Part shown: one piece after another, positions 17,901 through 25,546 of the stretch | Layout of the letters: each line of letters begins with the position of its first letter | Position numbering within the stretch: the stretch's first letter is position 1 | DNA from: a bacterium 1XD42-54 | GTDB taxonomy: Bacteria; Bacillota; Clostridia; Lachnospirales; Lachnospiraceae | NCBI GenBank assembly: GCA_003612585.1 | Contig: RAZH01000011.1 | Span: 36,349 to 100,348 of the forward strand | DNA length: 64,000 bases | Reading direction: 5' to 3' | Position numbers and translations under genes: made by a program | Notes under the pieces: generated by a model | Databases searched by the model: none | Seen by the model: the letters and a program-made list of their open reading frames with translations, nothing else | Told to the model about the DNA's origin: nothing

Positions 17901-20224
17901 GTTTTCAGGCTGCTTACAAGGTATGCGGAAAATCCGGCGCCGGATAAAAGGTCCGCATCCGTCTTGCCATTATTCGCCGCTTTGATCACCTGGAACGGCT
18001 GCTTAACCACCTGTTCCGGTGATTCTGCGGTGCGCTCCACGGTTTTCACTTTGTCACCCTCATAGCTTACATCGATATCATGCTCTTTTTCATCCGCAAG
18101 GTATCCAACCGGAGGGGTAAGCTCTTTCACATAATATTTTCCCAGGTACAGGTCCTCCACGGATGCATTTCCCTTTGCGTCCACAGTCAGTGTGGTAACC
18201 TGGGTACCTGCTTTATAGAGGACGCCTGTCTTTCCATCCGGATGCACGATATCCTCACGGGCAAACAGTCCATACACTGCACCCTCAAAGACCGCATCGC
18301 CCTGTGTCACTTCCCCTGTTTCTTTATCTTTCTTTACCAGATGGATCGTGCCTCTGACACGCTCATCCGTCACATTCTGTGTGACAGTTTTCCCAAGCAC
18401 AAGTTTTACGCCATACGCCTTGGTATCGATCAGATACCCGGCCGGGACAGAAATCTCTTTCAGATATACGGTATCCTGTGTCTTTGTGATCATCAGGCTG
18501 GAAGCGCCATTGCTGTCAGTGGCCGGCATTTGGGCGATCAGCTTCGTACAGTCTTTGTCACTGTAAATGCCATATACGGCACCTGCAAGCCCGTTTCCTG
18601 TCTGGCTGTCCTTTTTTATGATCTCAACGGTTGCCACCTTCACCCAGCTTACTTTGAAATCCACATATTTTTCATCATCCACGCCCTCGCCAAATACAAG
18701 GGCCAGGTCCTGTGTACCGGATCCGGTGGTGATCTTATAAGCACTGAAATCCTTGGTGATGCTTCCCTTCATCGTAACGCTCCAGGCATCCTTTACATCC
18801 TCTGCCTGTGTCAGCGGTGCGGAAAGATAAAACTTTGTACCGCCGCTTACTTCCACACTTGCGCCTGCCGCACTGGTCTTTCCGGTCGTTACGTTATGGA
18901 ATTTGACGCCATTTGGCAGTTTCATGGTGATCGTCTGCAGTTCATCCGCATTAAATGTGATCTCTTTTGTCCGCTGTGAGTTCCCGTCAATATATGCGGT
19001 CACATCCGCATCAGAAAAGGACATCGCTACATCCGGGATATCCGGCTGGCTCACACAGTAATTGTAAAGTTCCATTGCCAGCGCCTGTCCGCTAGAATTC
19101 GTACCAGAAAAAGCGTCACCGCTTCCATTGGCATAAGCAGCCGCCAGATGGGTAATGATAAAGCGTTTTCCTGTGGAAAAATCCGGATGCTTTTCATCAA
19201 AGAACCCATTCTCACCACTGGCTTTCGTTCCGTAATAGCATACTTTTGCCAGCGTCTTTCCATCTGAGAGCTTGTTGATCGTGTACACGCCATCTCCCGG
19301 TCCCGGCTTGGATGGCTGCACGCAATAAGCAGTTGCAGTGATATTTCCAAACTGAACCGTGTATGGGCAGGTCAGATAAGTTCCAAGGCCATAATCTGCA
19401 TAATAATACCATGGGCCTTTTGTTACCGTTACACTTAAATTCCCGGTATTGGCTCTCGCAGAAGCCATAAAGGTAACGCTCTCCCCTGCTTCAAGCGCAA
19501 ACAGCCCGACTTCTTCCTCCACGGCCTGCTCCATGACATCGGAAACAGACAGACCGCTTTCCTCATCCACAGTATCCTGCGTTTCCGCTTCTTCAAGTGC
19601 TTCATCCAGCTCTGTCTCCGTTAATCCCTCTGTCTGCAAAGAACTATCCGGCTCACCGTCTGTCTGCGGTTCCGTCTGTGGCTCTGTCTGTTGTTCTGTC
19701 TCCTGGCTTTCCGTCTGCGAGGCATCCTCCCCGTCATCCTGGGATTCTTCTGTCTGCCCTGAGTCCTGGCTCTCAGACTCTGTTTCCACACTGCTGCGTA
19801 AGACGGCTCCTGTATCCTTTACTGACACGTTTCGGCTGATCTGGTAAACAGGATGGTCCGTAGTCTGCGGCTCCACATAATAGACCGCCTTATAGGTATC
19901 GGCATGGTCTGTGGAAAAATCTTCCCCTTTTGTATTTTTCGCTTCTTCAAATGTGACTTTTACTTTGTTGTCATCGATGATGTCGATGCCAGTAAAATCA
20001 AAAGTAATGTCAAAATCACTGCCAACCGCCACCTCATAGTCATGTGCGGTAACCACTTCATCCTCATCCAGTTGGTCTTTGACTTCCTCATACACCGAGG
20101 GCTTCTTTTCCTCCTGGCCTGTTTCTGCAGCAGAGGCAGCCAAAGGTGATAAGGCTCCGGAGAGGATCGTTACCGCAGCCAGCAGGCCGGATACGATACG
20201 TTTCATATTTCTTTTCATTTTCAT
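14951..20224 (-). CDS. Giant Cna_B/SpaA-type surface adhesin, sortase-anchored
   Basis: A 1757-residue cell-wall protein. Residues 1-33 are a signal peptide ending in ASA. A low-complexity acidic region (TEPQTEPQTDGEP) lies at about 150-240. Residues about 265-430 form a thioester-like head domain containing ATAYCVQPS and a His/Ala-rich THLAAAYANG helix. From about 530 to 1700 there is a long array of Cna_B/SpaA prealbumin-like domains, each with G-x-[YF]-x-[LV]-x-E. The sorting signal is VPKTGDE at 1719, then a membrane helix and an RRKKKRKNG tail. VPKTG instead of LPxTG fits the ICE's own sortase. Such proteins mediate host or cell-cell adhesion. Confidence 0.93.
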   Translation of the reverse strand: MKMKRNMKRIVSGLLAAVTILSGALSPLAASAAETGQEEKKPSVYEEVKDQLDEDEVVTAHDYEVAVGSDFDITFDFTGIDIIDDNKVKVTFEEAKNTKGEDFSTDHADTYKAVYYVEPQTTDHPVYQISRNVSVKDTGAVLRSSVETESESQDSGQTEESQDDGEDASQTESQETEQQTEPQTEPQTDGEPDSSLQTEGLTETELDEALEEAETQDTVDEESGLSVSDVMEQAVEEEVGLFALEAGESVTFMASARANTGNLSVTVTKGPWYYYADYGLGTYLTCPYTVQFGNITATAYCVQPSKPGPGDGVYTINKLSDGKTLAKVCYYGTKASGENGFFDEKHPDFSTGKRFIITHLAAAYANGSGDAFSGTNSSGQALAMELYNYCVSQPDIPDVAMSFSDADVTAYIDGNSQRTKEITFNADELQTITMKLPNGVKFHNVTTGKTSAAGASVEVSGGTKFYLSAPLTQAEDVKDAWSVTMKGSITKDFSAYKITTGSGTQDLALVFGEGVDDEKYVDFKVSWVKVATVEIIKKDSQTGNGLAGAVYGIYSDKDCTKLIAQMPATDSNGASSLMITKTQDTVYLKEISVPAGYLIDTKAYGVKLVLGKTVTQNVTDERVRGTIHLVKKDKETGEVTQGDAVFEGAVYGLFAREDIVHPDGKTGVLYKAGTQVTTLTVDAKGNASVEDLYLGKYYVKELTPPVGYLADEKEHDIDVSYEGDKVKTVERTAESPEQVVKQPFQVIKAANNGKTDADLLSGAGFSAYLVSSLKTKADGSYDFASAEPIVLTADGKTEMFTDEKGYACSIPIPYGTYIVRETTTPHNFTPVDDFMVTISENKTEPQTWRVLLDDEFEAKLKIIKKDDETKQPVLVPDTEFKVYNLDNGKYVEQVTTYPHTTVHKSYFTNEEGYLILPENLQPGNYRIEEVTAPDGYTLNPGCVEIKVDSNTAYQVDGVSKDAIIEVAYENHPAKGELVIHKDGEVLSGFDKDFHYEAADLAGAVFKVYAAEDIYTADHQTGESGNRNLEYASGALVATVTTDGEGKAVIEDLPLGKYRIEEVTAPEGYVLNVSSEEVEFVYEGQDTPVITETAEFTNDRQKVSITVEKQDAENGAVVAGAEFGLYNAEDIVSGDKTLVTADTLLETVTSDEKGQAAFTLDLPLGKYYVKELAAPAGFVSSNEILNFDASYQGQDIPVVKLESVKKNEPTTVEITKSDITTGVELSGASLSVIDKDGNTVDSWVSVKDEPHVMKRLTVGETYTLRESFAPFGYLKTTDITFTVEDIAEIQKVEMKDEVPTATLIVNKKGEFLDSVTLVSQVKGVVEHIFNYITGNLTDVTFEIYAAEDIKAADGVSEDHYKKDELVETVTTDEMGIAKVENLPVGKYYVVEVGTAYGYVLDGEPRYVDLTYRDQDTPVVVYDEDWQNNRQRAVVSVLKKEKDSDRVLEGAIFGLYTKEDILSASGKVLIEADTVIELKSTDAEGKITFVADLPVDGKYYVKEFYAPAGFATTDEVKEFTFEYQGGDTAEVSYAFTFEDEPTTVEVTKSDLTTGEELPGAKLQVVDESGKIVDEWVSEKEPHVIKELAVGKTYTLVETKPADGYVTAERVEFTIEDTVEIQKVKMEDDVTKVEISKTDITGKKELPGAKLTILDSEGKVVESWVSSDKPHYIEKLPIGTYTLREEQAPDGYLVAEDITFEVKDTSEIQKVIMKDEAKPTDVPKTGDETNLWIPVILMLLSAAGLAGFAVSRRKKKRKNG

Positions 20225-20249
20225 GGTCTGTTCTTCCTTTCAAAAAATA

Positions 20250-20278
20250 AGCCGGAAAGATGTTGCTCTATCCGGCTG
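20250..20278 (-). terminator. Terminator between amidoligase and adhesin genes
   Basis: On the minus strand AGCCGGA pairs with TCCGGCT across a 13-base loop and is followed by TATTTTTTG. The adhesin gene therefore likely has its own promoter or depends on read-through. Confidence 0.75.
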
Positions 20279-20308
20279 GTTTTATTTCTTTCCTATTCAA
20301 TTGTCGTG

Positions 20309-21265
20309 TTACCGGGGTTCCTGCCCCCGGTTTCTTTGCTGTAAGCAGGCATACTGGCTCTTGTCATATCGCCACGCCCGGTCACCTTCCAGATTCTTCA
20401 AAAGGTGTTCCCGGACATTTTTATATTCCGGCCCGATCAGGCCAAGCCTTAAAAGAAATGTACGGAATGTAAATGCGGGATTTTCTGATATCTCCGTTTT
20501 CCGCATCTGTGTGCATTTCTGGTTGATGGCCTGTGCCGAGATCGCCAGTGCCAGCGTGATGTTCGCCCGCACCTGCCCTGCATGGAGCGTGCTTTCAAAA
20601 CAGCGCCATTCCAGCGTCCCTTTCGAGAACACCGCATGCAGGTTCAAAGCATAATAGCGGCTCCAATGGTAATGGCTGCCGCTTCCGTCACCGCCCTCAT
20701 ACCAAGCCTGTTTGAATTTCTCCATGGAGATCGTGCTGTTTGGCATCTTCCGGATCTTTTCCAGCACAGCAGGCCGAACCTTCTGGCAGTATTGATCTGC
20801 CCTTTCGCTTTGTACTTTTAGTGCTTTAAACAGGATATCCTCTTTGGAATACATGATCGTCATGGCATTCTTCAGGCTTCTTGGCGTGTGGTTAGATGCA
20901 TCCACATGGACATGCTGGCCACAGGAACCATTGACAAACGCCCCATGATGGCGCAGGCACCGGACAACTTCCTGCAGCTTTCCCATTTCGGAATACTCCA
21001 GTTTCGGGCTCACCATCTCGGTTGAATAATCCTCATCAGCCATTGTCTTGCGGCCTCTCACTTTTCGTTCCGTCACAATGCTGGTGTCACGGGAAAATTT
21101 CCATTCCTTCCCCTGCTGGTCGCGCACACACCACGAATCATACGAAGATCTGTGGTAACAGTCCGTATCAAACATTTCTGCTACCACTTGAGCCGCACGT
21201 TCCCTGGTAATCCCTGTCATCTCGATCTCTGTGCCAAAATACTGGTCCCGAAGATCAATCGGCAT
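20309..21265 (-). CDS. Amidoligase family enzyme
   Basis: This 318-residue protein matches the amidoligase (GCS-like COOH-NH2 ligase) family. The opening YFGTEIEMTG supplies metal/ATP-binding glutamates, followed by STEMVSPKLEYSEM, then GQHVHVDAS, and TLEWRCFEST near the end. Such enzymes use ATP to join a carboxylate to an amine, forming peptide or isopeptide bonds on small molecules or proteins. ATG 21265 is preferred, with GGAGG 8 bases upstream, and overlaps the methylase stop. Published comparative genomics linked this family with AIG2-like cyclotransferases; here one lies on the other side of the adhesin gene. Confidence 0.85.
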   Translation of the reverse strand: MPIDLRDQYFGTEIEMTGITRERAAQVVAEMFDTDCYHRSSYDSWCVRDQQGKEWKFSRDTSIVTERKVRGRKTMADEDYSTEMVSPKLEYSEMGKLQEVVRCLRHHGAFVNGSCGQHVHVDASNHTPRSLKNAMTIMYSKEDILFKALKVQSERADQYCQKVRPAVLEKIRKMPNSTISMEKFKQAWYEGGDGSGSHYHWSRYYALNLHAVFSKGTLEWRCFESTLHAGQVRANITLALAISAQAINQKCTQMRKTEISENPAFTFRTFLLRLGLIGPEYKNVREHLLKNLEGDRAWRYDKSQYACLQQRNRGQEPR

Positions 21266-22544
21266 AAACAGCATCCTCCAGTCTTAGTTCTTCATCCACT
21301 GCTTTCAGGTTCCTGCCAATGGCTTCGACAACCGTCACAGTCACACCATTCCCGGCTTGCTTGTAAAGCTGCCTGTCAGACATCCCCACGATCATCCGGT
21401 CGATCTGGCTGTCGTAATAGCCCTGCAGCCGCAGACATTCCCTGGGGATCAGCCTGCGGATCCGTCCATGATAAACAACGCCATGGCGGTCTGTAGCCGT
21501 GATCGTAAACATCGGTTCCTCCGGCTCTTTCATCCTCCGGCCATTCTGCCTTTTCTTAAGCCTGTCCGGTGTCAGGATCGCCCTCGGCCCTGTCTCAACA
21601 AGGACACCGGAACTCTCCCCCTTATGCTTATGGATACTGGAATCCTGCCTTGTATTCAGACAGCGGGCATGTTCCGTCACAAGCGGCGGAACAGACAAAT
21701 CCACAAAGTGAACCGTTCCCTGCTGGCTCTCCGTTGTCAGTGTGTGGGCAATCTCATGCCCGACTCTCCCCCTGCGGGTGTTTAAGTTCGCATATCCAAG
21801 ATCAATGCTGTCACCGGGGTATGCCATCTTGTATCCTTTTTTCGTATTCTCCTTGATTGGGATCCCCACTTCATAGAGCCCGGTCTTACCTCCCATGCCC
21901 CCGGCCTGTGAAGTAAGCGTGCAGCTTACTCCGGCGGGATCGTAGACTCTTTCCCCCTGGCTTCCTGCAAGGATTTGTATAAGAGCTGCTCCGTTTGGTA
22001 CTGGGACAGGTAATATTTTTCCGGCACATCTTCCATCAAGATATCCGATAAGATACACCCGCTTTCTTGACTGCGGGACTCCGAAATCCTTGCTGTTAAG
22101 CACCTTCCATTCGACATGGTACCCCAGCTCAGAAAACGTACCGAGGATGGTGTGAAACGTCCTCCCTTTGTCATGCGATAAGAGTCCGGGAACATTCTCA
22201 AGGAGAAAATACGCAGGTCGTTTGTCTGCAACCAGTCTGGCAGCTTCAAAGAACAGGGTTCCTCTGGCATCGCCAAAGCCTCCACGTTTTCCAGCGATGG
22301 AGAAAGCCTGGCAAGGAAATCCTGCGCATAAAAGATCAAAGTCCGGCATGGCTCCTGTTTCAATTTTTCTTGCATCGTCACAATACCACTCCCCTTCCGT
22401 ATCGAACAGCCTTCGGTAGTTCGTATCCGCATAAGAGTCCATTTCGCAGTGTCCGACACATTCAAAGCCCCCGGCACGCTTAAGTCCTTCACGGAATCCA
22501 CCGATTCCGCTGAATAAATCAAAAAATCGAATCGTTCCGGCTAT
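21255..22544 (-). CDS. C5-cytosine DNA methyltransferase (non-ATG start)
   Basis: Methylates cytosine in a specific DNA site. Reading upstream of ATG 22442 in frame gives FFDLFSGIGGFREGL, the SAM-binding motif I, so the true gene begins before that ATG. No ATG, GTG or TTG exists there. The plausible start is ATA at 22542-22544 (reading AGTIRFFDLF), right after AAAGGAGG. Other motifs are intact: CAGFPCQAF (motif IV, catalytic Cys), LLENVPG (VI), QSRKRVYLI (VIII) and KQAGNGVTV (X). The variable region for target recognition is long. No restriction enzyme is adjacent. It is either translated from a rare start or silenced by start loss. Confidence 0.88.
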   Translation of the reverse strand: MAGTIRFFDLFSGIGGFREGLKRAGGFECVGHCEMDSYADTNYRRLFDTEGEWYCDDARKIETGAMPDFDLLCAGFPCQAFSIAGKRGGFGDARGTLFFEAARLVADKRPAYFLLENVPGLLSHDKGRTFHTILGTFSELGYHVEWKVLNSKDFGVPQSRKRVYLIGYLDGRCAGKILPVPVPNGAALIQILAGSQGERVYDPAGVSCTLTSQAGGMGGKTGLYEVGIPIKENTKKGYKMAYPGDSIDLGYANLNTRRGRVGHEIAHTLTTESQQGTVHFVDLSVPPLVTEHARCLNTRQDSSIHKHKGESSGVLVETGPRAILTPDRLKKRQNGRRMKEPEEPMFTITATDRHGVVYHGRIRRLIPRECLRLQGYYDSQIDRMIVGMSDRQLYKQAGNGVTVTVVEAIGRNLKAVDEELRLEDAVYAD

Positions 22545-22560
22545 CCGCCTCCTTTCCGAA

Positions 22561-22594
22561 AAAAAACGGCATGGCTTTTGGCCACACCGTTTTC
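22561..22594 (-). terminator. Terminator between RHH gene and methylase gene
   Basis: AAAACGG...CCGTTTT with an inner TGGC/GCCA stem, followed on the minus strand by eight T. It lies just past the stop of the gene at 22602 and before the methylase ribosome binding site. Confidence 0.8.
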
Positions 22595-22601
22595 TCTGTT
22601 T

Positions 22602-23195
22602 TTAATCTGCTGTTTTCCATGTATCTGCTGCTAATGCTTCTATCGGTTCTTCACCCTCATCTTTTCCTTCTGGCTCATCCAGCTCTGCTTTGGTATCCTC
22701 TGGTTTCCCGGCCGGCAGCACTGCTTCAGATTCTTCGGTCACCTCCGGTTCTTCGGATTCCGGCTCCCCCTCAGTTTCTTCCCCGGCACACTCCGATTCT
22801 TCTTCAGTTCCTTCTGGTTCTTCTTCAGCGCCCTCTGGTTCTTCCCCAGCCCCTTCTGCATCTTCCTGCTGGGACGCTGCAATTTCTTTTGCCCTTCTCG
22901 CATTCTCCTGCTCGTCCTCTATTTCCCTGACTGCTTTCTCGATGATGCTTATAAGGAAATCCTTCTGTTTGCATCCCTTCCATGCGACTACTGCTTTGAG
23001 CCTTCCGAATAATTCCTCTGTTACTTGTACTGCGATTGTTCTTGCTGCCATCTGGTCCACTCCTTTTTCCATAAAATGTTCTTCGATTACCTGTTGCAGA
23101 AATTCTGGTGTGCTGATCCCACGCTGTTCGATCTCCCCTCTGACCTTCACATGAAGCTCTACCGGGATCCTGCCGCATATGTTCTTCATTTCCAT
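22602..23195 (-). CDS. RHH-like protein with Glu-rich repeat tail
   Basis: The protein is about 197 residues from ATG 23195, which has AAAGGAG upstream; a longer frame to 23246 lacks a site. The N-terminal 90 residues read GRIPVELHVKVRGEIEQRGISTPEFLQQVIEEHF and then a second similar helix-helix unit (VQVTEELFGRLKAVVAWKGCKQKDFLISII), like two ribbon-helix-helix modules. The last 90 residues are an acidic low-complexity array of EEPEG-type units. It lies downstream of the ParM/ParR pair and may bind element DNA; the role is unproven. Confidence 0.7.
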   Translation of the reverse strand: MEMKNICGRIPVELHVKVRGEIEQRGISTPEFLQQVIEEHFMEKGVDQMAARTIAVQVTEELFGRLKAVVAWKGCKQKDFLISIIEKAVREIEDEQENARRAKEIAASQQEDAEGAGEEPEGAEEEPEGTEEESECAGEETEGEPESEEPEVTEESEAVLPAGKPEDTKAELDEPEGKDEGEEPIEALAADTWKTAD

Positions 23196-23346
23196 CTGCG
23201 CTTTCTCCTTTCGTTTTGTTATACACACCATACCCCAAAGATGCATACAAAGCTATTCACAATACCCAACAAATATCGGCTCCAAGATCATTGCATAACC
23301 AACAATACATAGATGTATCTATACTTTCAAAACAGCACCACCTCCT

Positions 23347-23640
23347 TTACATCCCATCCTCCATTGCAGAAAGGAAATCCAGCATCTGCGCCGGAATTTT
23401 ATCCGCTTCTGCCTGCACCGGATCCCCAGACACAAAATGCGTATTCTGGAGTTCTTCCCGGATCACCTGGCGGATCATCCCCACCATTTTTTCACTGTCC
23501 TCAGACTGTAAGATTGCCTGAACCAGAAAAGCATTTTTTTGCCCATTAGGAACACTCTGCAGGATTTCCCATGCCCGTTTATGCTCCGGATCATCCAGTG
23601 TCGGGCGGAACGAAAAAACGGGGCGGCTCACCTCGCGCAC
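23347..23640 (-). CDS. ParR-like partition adaptor
   Basis: A 97-residue protein overlapping the end of the ParM-like gene by 13 bases. The sequence is mostly helical: AWEILQSVPNGQKNAFLVQAIL resembles the ribbon-helix-helix start of ParR-type adaptors, and the acidic end (PAQMLDFLSAMEDGM) could be the segment that contacts the actin-like filament. It would bind a centromere on the element and link it to ParM filaments. The call depends largely on position. Confidence 0.65.
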   Translation of the reverse strand: MREVSRPVFSFRPTLDDPEHKRAWEILQSVPNGQKNAFLVQAILQSEDSEKMVGMIRQVIREELQNTHFVSGDPVQAEADKIPAQMLDFLSAMEDGM

Positions 23641-24536
23641 ATCTGCCCCACAATCCGTTCATATCCGGCAGCGTTGGCTTTTACGTCTGTTAAGTAAAAA
23701 GCCCTGCAAAGCCCGTCCTGCGGTGTCACGTGGCGTCTTACGATGGTGGATCCGCCGCCCATAAAAACGGAGGGGATTGCCCGCAGGTCAAAGCCTGCCT
23801 CCATAATGGCAGACAGGATCCTCTCTGTATAACTGCGCCCATTCTTCTGGATGATCTCTTTGGCTTTCGGATCCAGGCTGCAGCTGTTTCCATTCAGGAC
23901 ACGCTCGATCTGGATATCTGTCACAGACAGCCCGGTACTTCTGCGCACCTGTTCCATCGTTTCATCGATACAGCGGATAACGCCAAGCTCAAGGCTGCGG
24001 CAGGTAGCCGCATTAGGGACAGCATTATCCAGCCGCATCAGGTCCACAGTCCAGCCGCCAATGTCCACCAAAAGAACAGACGGCTCATCCCGGACATATT
24101 CCGGATGGAGAGCAAGCGCAGAATAGCCCTGGGGAAACAGTTTCACATCCTCAACCGTCAGTTCATATGCTTCATTTTCGTATCGGAAACAAAGCGGCTG
24201 CTCCTTCCGGAACAGATACTGCCGGAAAGCCGTCTTTTCCCTTCCGAAACCTGCAAGCGGCAATCCGGCTGCAAGGATGATCTTTCCTTTTCTCTCTGCC
24301 CGGCGGTATTCGATCTCCTGTGCCAATGCTGCCATAGTCAGCAGATAATAATTATCATTGGCGGTCTTATCTTTCATAAGCGTCTGGCGTCCGGTACCGC
24401 AGACATAATAATTCCCCGCATACTGCAGCACGTTCTGCATCGTGTATGGCTCATAGTCATACCGGGACAGTCCTGTTGGGAAACAGATATGCGGGGTTTT
24501 CATGGCATAATAGCCATGGTCGATTCCTATAATCAT
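23628..24536 (-). CDS. ParM/StbA-like actin-family partition ATPase
   Basis: This 302-residue protein has the actin-fold nucleotide motifs: phosphate 1 GIDHGYYAMKT at residues 4-14, phosphate 2 LLVDIGGWTVDLM at about 152-164 and the adenosine loop VFMGGGSTIV near 265. Filament-forming ParM proteins push or segregate DNA copies. On an ICE it probably stabilises the excised circular form. Start ATG 24536 follows AAGGGATG. It lies directly upstream of the ParR-like gene, and a repeat-bearing non-coding region precedes it (24537-24798). Confidence 0.85.
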   Translation of the reverse strand: MIIGIDHGYYAMKTPHICFPTGLSRYDYEPYTMQNVLQYAGNYYVCGTGRQTLMKDKTANDNYYLLTMAALAQEIEYRRAERKGKIILAAGLPLAGFGREKTAFRQYLFRKEQPLCFRYENEAYELTVEDVKLFPQGYSALALHPEYVRDEPSVLLVDIGGWTVDLMRLDNAVPNAATCRSLELGVIRCIDETMEQVRRSTGLSVTDIQIERVLNGNSCSLDPKAKEIIQKNGRSYTERILSAIMEAGFDLRAIPSVFMGGGSTIVRRHVTPQDGLCRAFYLTDVKANAAGYERIVGQMCAR

Positions 24537-24798
24537 AGGATCACATCCCTTCTATATTAATTTTTGAAACTGTGGGGGATCTTTGAACATCCGCTGTGGA
24601 AAACCTGCCGGGAAAGGGAGTACCTGCCGGCGGCGGGGATTTTTTTCCCAGCTGGTTAGGGTTTTCAAAAAAAAGCGGTAGACAGGACTTTTTGAAAAAG
24701 CCTGCCTGCCATCATTTAAAACTTTCCGTATCATGGTGCGGGACTGGATTATGCTGGACTGGATTTTTATGGTTTCTCATCACTGCATTCTTTTCCCA
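24537..24798. other. Non-coding region upstream of parM with short repeats
   Basis: No convincing gene. It contains a direct repeat ACCTGCCGG (twice around 24603-24640), GACTGGATT/GGACTGGATTT repeats near 24751-24770 and a small inverted repeat GACAGG...CCTGCC near 24692-24720. The location immediately upstream of a ParM/ParR pair fits a centromere-like or promoter region, but the repeats are short and irregular. Confidence 0.35.
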
Positions 24799-25446
24799 TC
24801 ACAGCCCCTGCCTTTCTATCAGAAATGCCAGGATATCTTCCAGCGCATACTGGTAAATCAGATCAGCGTATCGGCTCCAGCAATCATTGATGGAGCAGGT
24901 AAGCAGGTCAACCTGATCCATGATATCCTTGGGTGGATTCATAGATTTTAGGATTTTATCCTGCTGTAGCGATTTTTCCCGCCTTTTCTGATATTCTTCA
25001 TCTTTCTTCAGGAATTCCATCTCTGCATCGCTGGTCCTTGCCTCTATCAGCATATCCGCCAGTTTTTTCTTTCTTGCCACATCTCCATCCGGATTGATCT
25101 CCTTCTGGATGCTTCTTAACATCCGCCCGTAGGAGAATACATGAGACTGTCCATAATAATAGTGGTATTCCTTTTCCAGACGCTCCATGTCATCCTGATT
25201 AGACAGGTATTCTTTTAAAGCATAGTGTTCTTTTTCGTTTAAAGTAACTGTACCATCTCCATCCACCGCTTTCAACAGCATTGGATAATCTTTGATCAGT
25301 TTCTTCTGCCGTTTTTCTATATCCTGGTATTCCGCGTGTTCTTTTCTCAGATAATTTACGATCTGCTCGCCCACTTTCATTTCTATGGCATCCATCCACA
25401 GTTCTTCTAATTGTACATGCATTCTGTCCGCTCCCTTCTTATTCAT
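24799..25446 (-). CDS. Conserved ICE protein, unknown function
   Basis: The protein is about 215 residues, or slightly shorter if ATG 25422 (MHVQLEEL) is used. It is helical and highly charged, with a predicted coiled region around residues 40-60 and 120-160. The end INDCWSRYADLIYQYALEDILAFLIERQGL is a compact helical module. No signal peptide or membrane segment. It lies in the leading part of the ICE operon. I do not recognise its function. Confidence 0.65.
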   Translation of the reverse strand: MNKKGADRMHVQLEELWMDAIEMKVGEQIVNYLRKEHAEYQDIEKRQKKLIKDYPMLLKAVDGDGTVTLNEKEHYALKEYLSNQDDMERLEKEYHYYYGQSHVFSYGRMLRSIQKEINPDGDVARKKKLADMLIEARTSDAEMEFLKKDEEYQKRREKSLQQDKILKSMNPPKDIMDQVDLLTCSINDCWSRYADLIYQYALEDILAFLIERQGL

Positions 25447-25546
25447 TGTGTTCTATCAAGCATTACACTATACCATTTTCGGCTGAGAAAGCTATTCACA
25501 GAATGCAACAAGATTTTCTTCCTCAGATCGTGCAAACTACCTATCA

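Noticed and set aside
18080..18979. Long plus-strand open frame of about 300 residues inside the adhesin gene
   Set aside because: It lies opposite the repetitive adhesin coding sequence, is cysteine- and histidine-rich without motifs, and has no ribosome binding site.
21926..22522. Long frame on the minus strand inside the methylase gene
   Set aside because: It overlaps the methylase in another frame, has no recognisable product, and the methylase motifs I to X are all in the other frame.
22690..23154. Ser/Pro-rich plus-strand frame opposite the RHH-like gene
   Set aside because: The repeats are the complement of the Glu-rich tail codons on the minus strand, and no start site is present.
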